A stretch of DNA of 5,864 nucleotides from an uncultured bacterium (GTDB lineage Bacteria > Bacillota > Clostridia > Lachnospirales > Lachnospiraceae): NCBI GenBank assembly GCA_905216215.1, contig CAJMSZ010000069.1:1-5864 (forward strand), read 5' to 3'. A model generated the notes under the pieces. It saw nothing but the letters and a program-made list of their open reading frames with translations. It was not told the origin of the DNA and ran no database searches. Shown one piece after another: positions 5,501 to 5,864 of this stretch. The translations under genes were made by a program, and so were the position numbers. Positions within the stretch are counted from its first letter, which is position 1; every line of letters starts with the position of its first letter.

Positions 5501-5864
5501 GAGGAAGGAGTGGGAACTTCTGTAAATGTAATCATTCCTTTTGAAATAGGTCAGAATGTTGGAGAAGAGCAAACGGAGAAAACAGTACAGAATAATTTGA
5601 AAGGAAAAAGAGTTCTCCTGGCAGAAGATAATGAACTGAACCGGGAAATAGCAGTTTTTATTCTTGAAGATGCCGGAATGTCTGTCACAGAAGCGATAGA
5701 TGGTAGGCAGGCAGTAAAAATCTTCATGAATCATCCGGAAGGCTTTTTTGATATTGTATTGATGGATATTATGATGCCGGTCATGGATGGATATCAGGCG
5801 ACAAATGTAATTCGAAGCTGTGAAAGAGCAGATGCTAAAACGATTCCAATTATTGCGATGACTG
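2552..5864 (+). CDS. Hybrid sensor histidine kinase with GAF, PAS-like modules and receiver (3' end outside window)
   Basis: A soluble hybrid kinase is expected to sense an intracellular signal, autophosphorylate on His and pass the phosphate to its own receiver. The frame is open for 1,104 codons to the window end. In order it has a GAF-like module (about residues 25-185, with VPFFENQKLIGFIGVDNP at 136-153) and coiled coil (188-208). Three related PAS-like modules follow (about 209-335, 360-480 and 494-615), then a PAS domain (about 640-755, FKYVSEQFANMLGY). HisKA has the H-box MSHDMRTPLNGIIG, with His777. HATPase_c has N-box Asn897, DTGIGM 930-935, FKPF 944-947 and GTGLGM 960-965. The receiver has Glu1025/Asp1026, phospho-acceptor Asp1072 (LMDIMMPVMDG) and Thr1104, where the window cuts it. 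No signal peptide or membrane segment is seen. ATG 2552 has AGAGGAG 6 bases upstream. All catalytic residues are present. The input signal and partner regulators are unknown; an HPt domain could follow outside. Confidence 0.93.
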   Translation, partial: MENYREMREQKLKSVDEILHQISCMDRAVNEKQLDAVIPFILKAIGKYANADRVYIFDWVTGKRERITNTFEWCATGVNPQIQNLQNIPGDFVPRWTEKFLAKENIVIYDLEDIAEEMPTEYEILKPQEIHSLIAVPFFENQKLIGFIGVDNPDMEFAHLFACLLTDMGGHLQSVRENMRMRKKLEEEHASLEQSLVELQKEKNILDVLSIDYTSIYTCDLLKDRMYPVKLSENTNAILVKEQLGYECHSYSERIRYYYDHFVVKESAPDFLEKMSADYLMEYLAYHDRFAYRFRCLASPAGQKHFEVQIARMKETKGFQVVMGYRYIDDIIEEQKKQKYELEQALESATLNSEIVSSISKLYWLIYHMDLVEGTYEEISAGQEMYRLTGKKCYTEEVFKEVRKSIVSFEYQNAMKKFLDTGTLADRLKEADSTAMEYRTTSGSWHLARFIVKKRNTAGKVTNVLYVVRQIDKEKELEIKYKQEVLEYNRVMSGLSLDYTIVFVLNLDTDEYRIVFTQTTNHAQIRQNITGFSEYVDEYVRKYTLPDFKEAMRKELSAANIRKRFHQEDDYHFSFETVPNEAGLSHFQVHIVKEYDGEEHYAVLGFRSIDEIVNQERFYKEALRNANQALQSELDMIASALPGGVKISNDDPQYSFKYVSEQFANMLGYDTPEELREACDGSIAGIAHPDDLETGIAEALAQYEKDDHYEITYRMRCKDGSYKYIEDHGRKICKPEGLVEHWNLILDKHEFVEKTIELESEKRANQSKSDFLARMSHDMRTPLNGIIGLLDICRSHPDDRELVDSSRIKARVAADHLLSLINDTLELSRLEEGDRPLMTDVFNLPSLLHDVEIICKLKGDENGISVIWINDIGHFEYPYLIGSSLSVKQILLNLIGNSIKYNQSKGSVFCYLKEQIISDTKLELDFTIKDTGIGMSDEFIKDIFKPFVQANTGARTKYMGTGLGMSIVKNLLDKMGGTIQIDSEEGVGTSVNVIIPFEIGQNVGEEQTEKTVQNNLKGKRVLLAEDNELNREIAVFILEDAGMSVTEAIDGRQAVKIFMNHPEGFFDIVLMDIMMPVMDGYQATNVIRSCERADAKTIPIIAMT

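Noticed and set aside
2991..5734. Many minus-strand frames of 70-185 codons, and a plus-strand one at 4497-4697
   Set aside because: All sit over the single continuous kinase frame, whose catalytic motifs are intact. The composition of these frames is typical of shadows.

Overview
The base composition (AT-rich intergenic DNA), the AGGAG-type ribosome binding sites and the protein types point to a low-GC Gram-positive gut bacterium, most likely a Clostridia member of the Lachnospiraceae kind. This is inferred from family resemblance only. The left ~2.3 kb looks like worn cargo or backbone of an integrative or transposable element. The right ~3.3 kb is one very long signalling gene that runs off the window.

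Layout. Positions 1-129 may hold the tail of an unidentified gene. A TnpV-family gene (204-560) follows and is closed by a clear rho-independent terminator (574-615). About 370 bp of AT-rich DNA without a convincing gene comes next, with A/T hairpins and a 10-bp direct repeat. Then comes a tight run of small plus-strand genes. These are an unidentified 88-residue frame (930-1196), an unidentified 80-residue protein with a good ribosome binding site (1245-1487) whose frame continues past its TGA as a short acidic stretch (1491-1544), and an ssb gene broken by a one-base frameshift (1568-1920). An extended -10 promoter (1963-1971) precedes a 68-residue Cro/C1-type helix-turn-helix gene (2008-2214). 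A 34-residue, strongly basic frame overlaps that gene's end.

Positions 2311-2471 hold six hairpins packed almost end to end, with no convincing gene and no U-tract. Just after them is a promoter with both consensus hexamers, TTGACA-N17-TATAAT (2496-2524). It drives a gene starting at 2552 with an ideal ribosome binding site. That gene stays open to the end of the window (1,104 complete codons). It encodes a soluble hybrid sensor histidine kinase: a GAF-like module, four PAS or PAS-like modules (three resembling one another), HisKA, HATPase_c and a receiver domain cut at its conserved threonine.

How it fits together. TnpV, Ssb and the small regulator are typical mobile-element passengers. No integrase, resolvase or relaxase is visible, and ssb is frameshifted, so this part may be a remnant, or part of an element whose machinery lies to the left. 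The kinase has its own promoter and is probably independent of the genes to its left. The hairpin cluster at the junction is the least explained object in the window.
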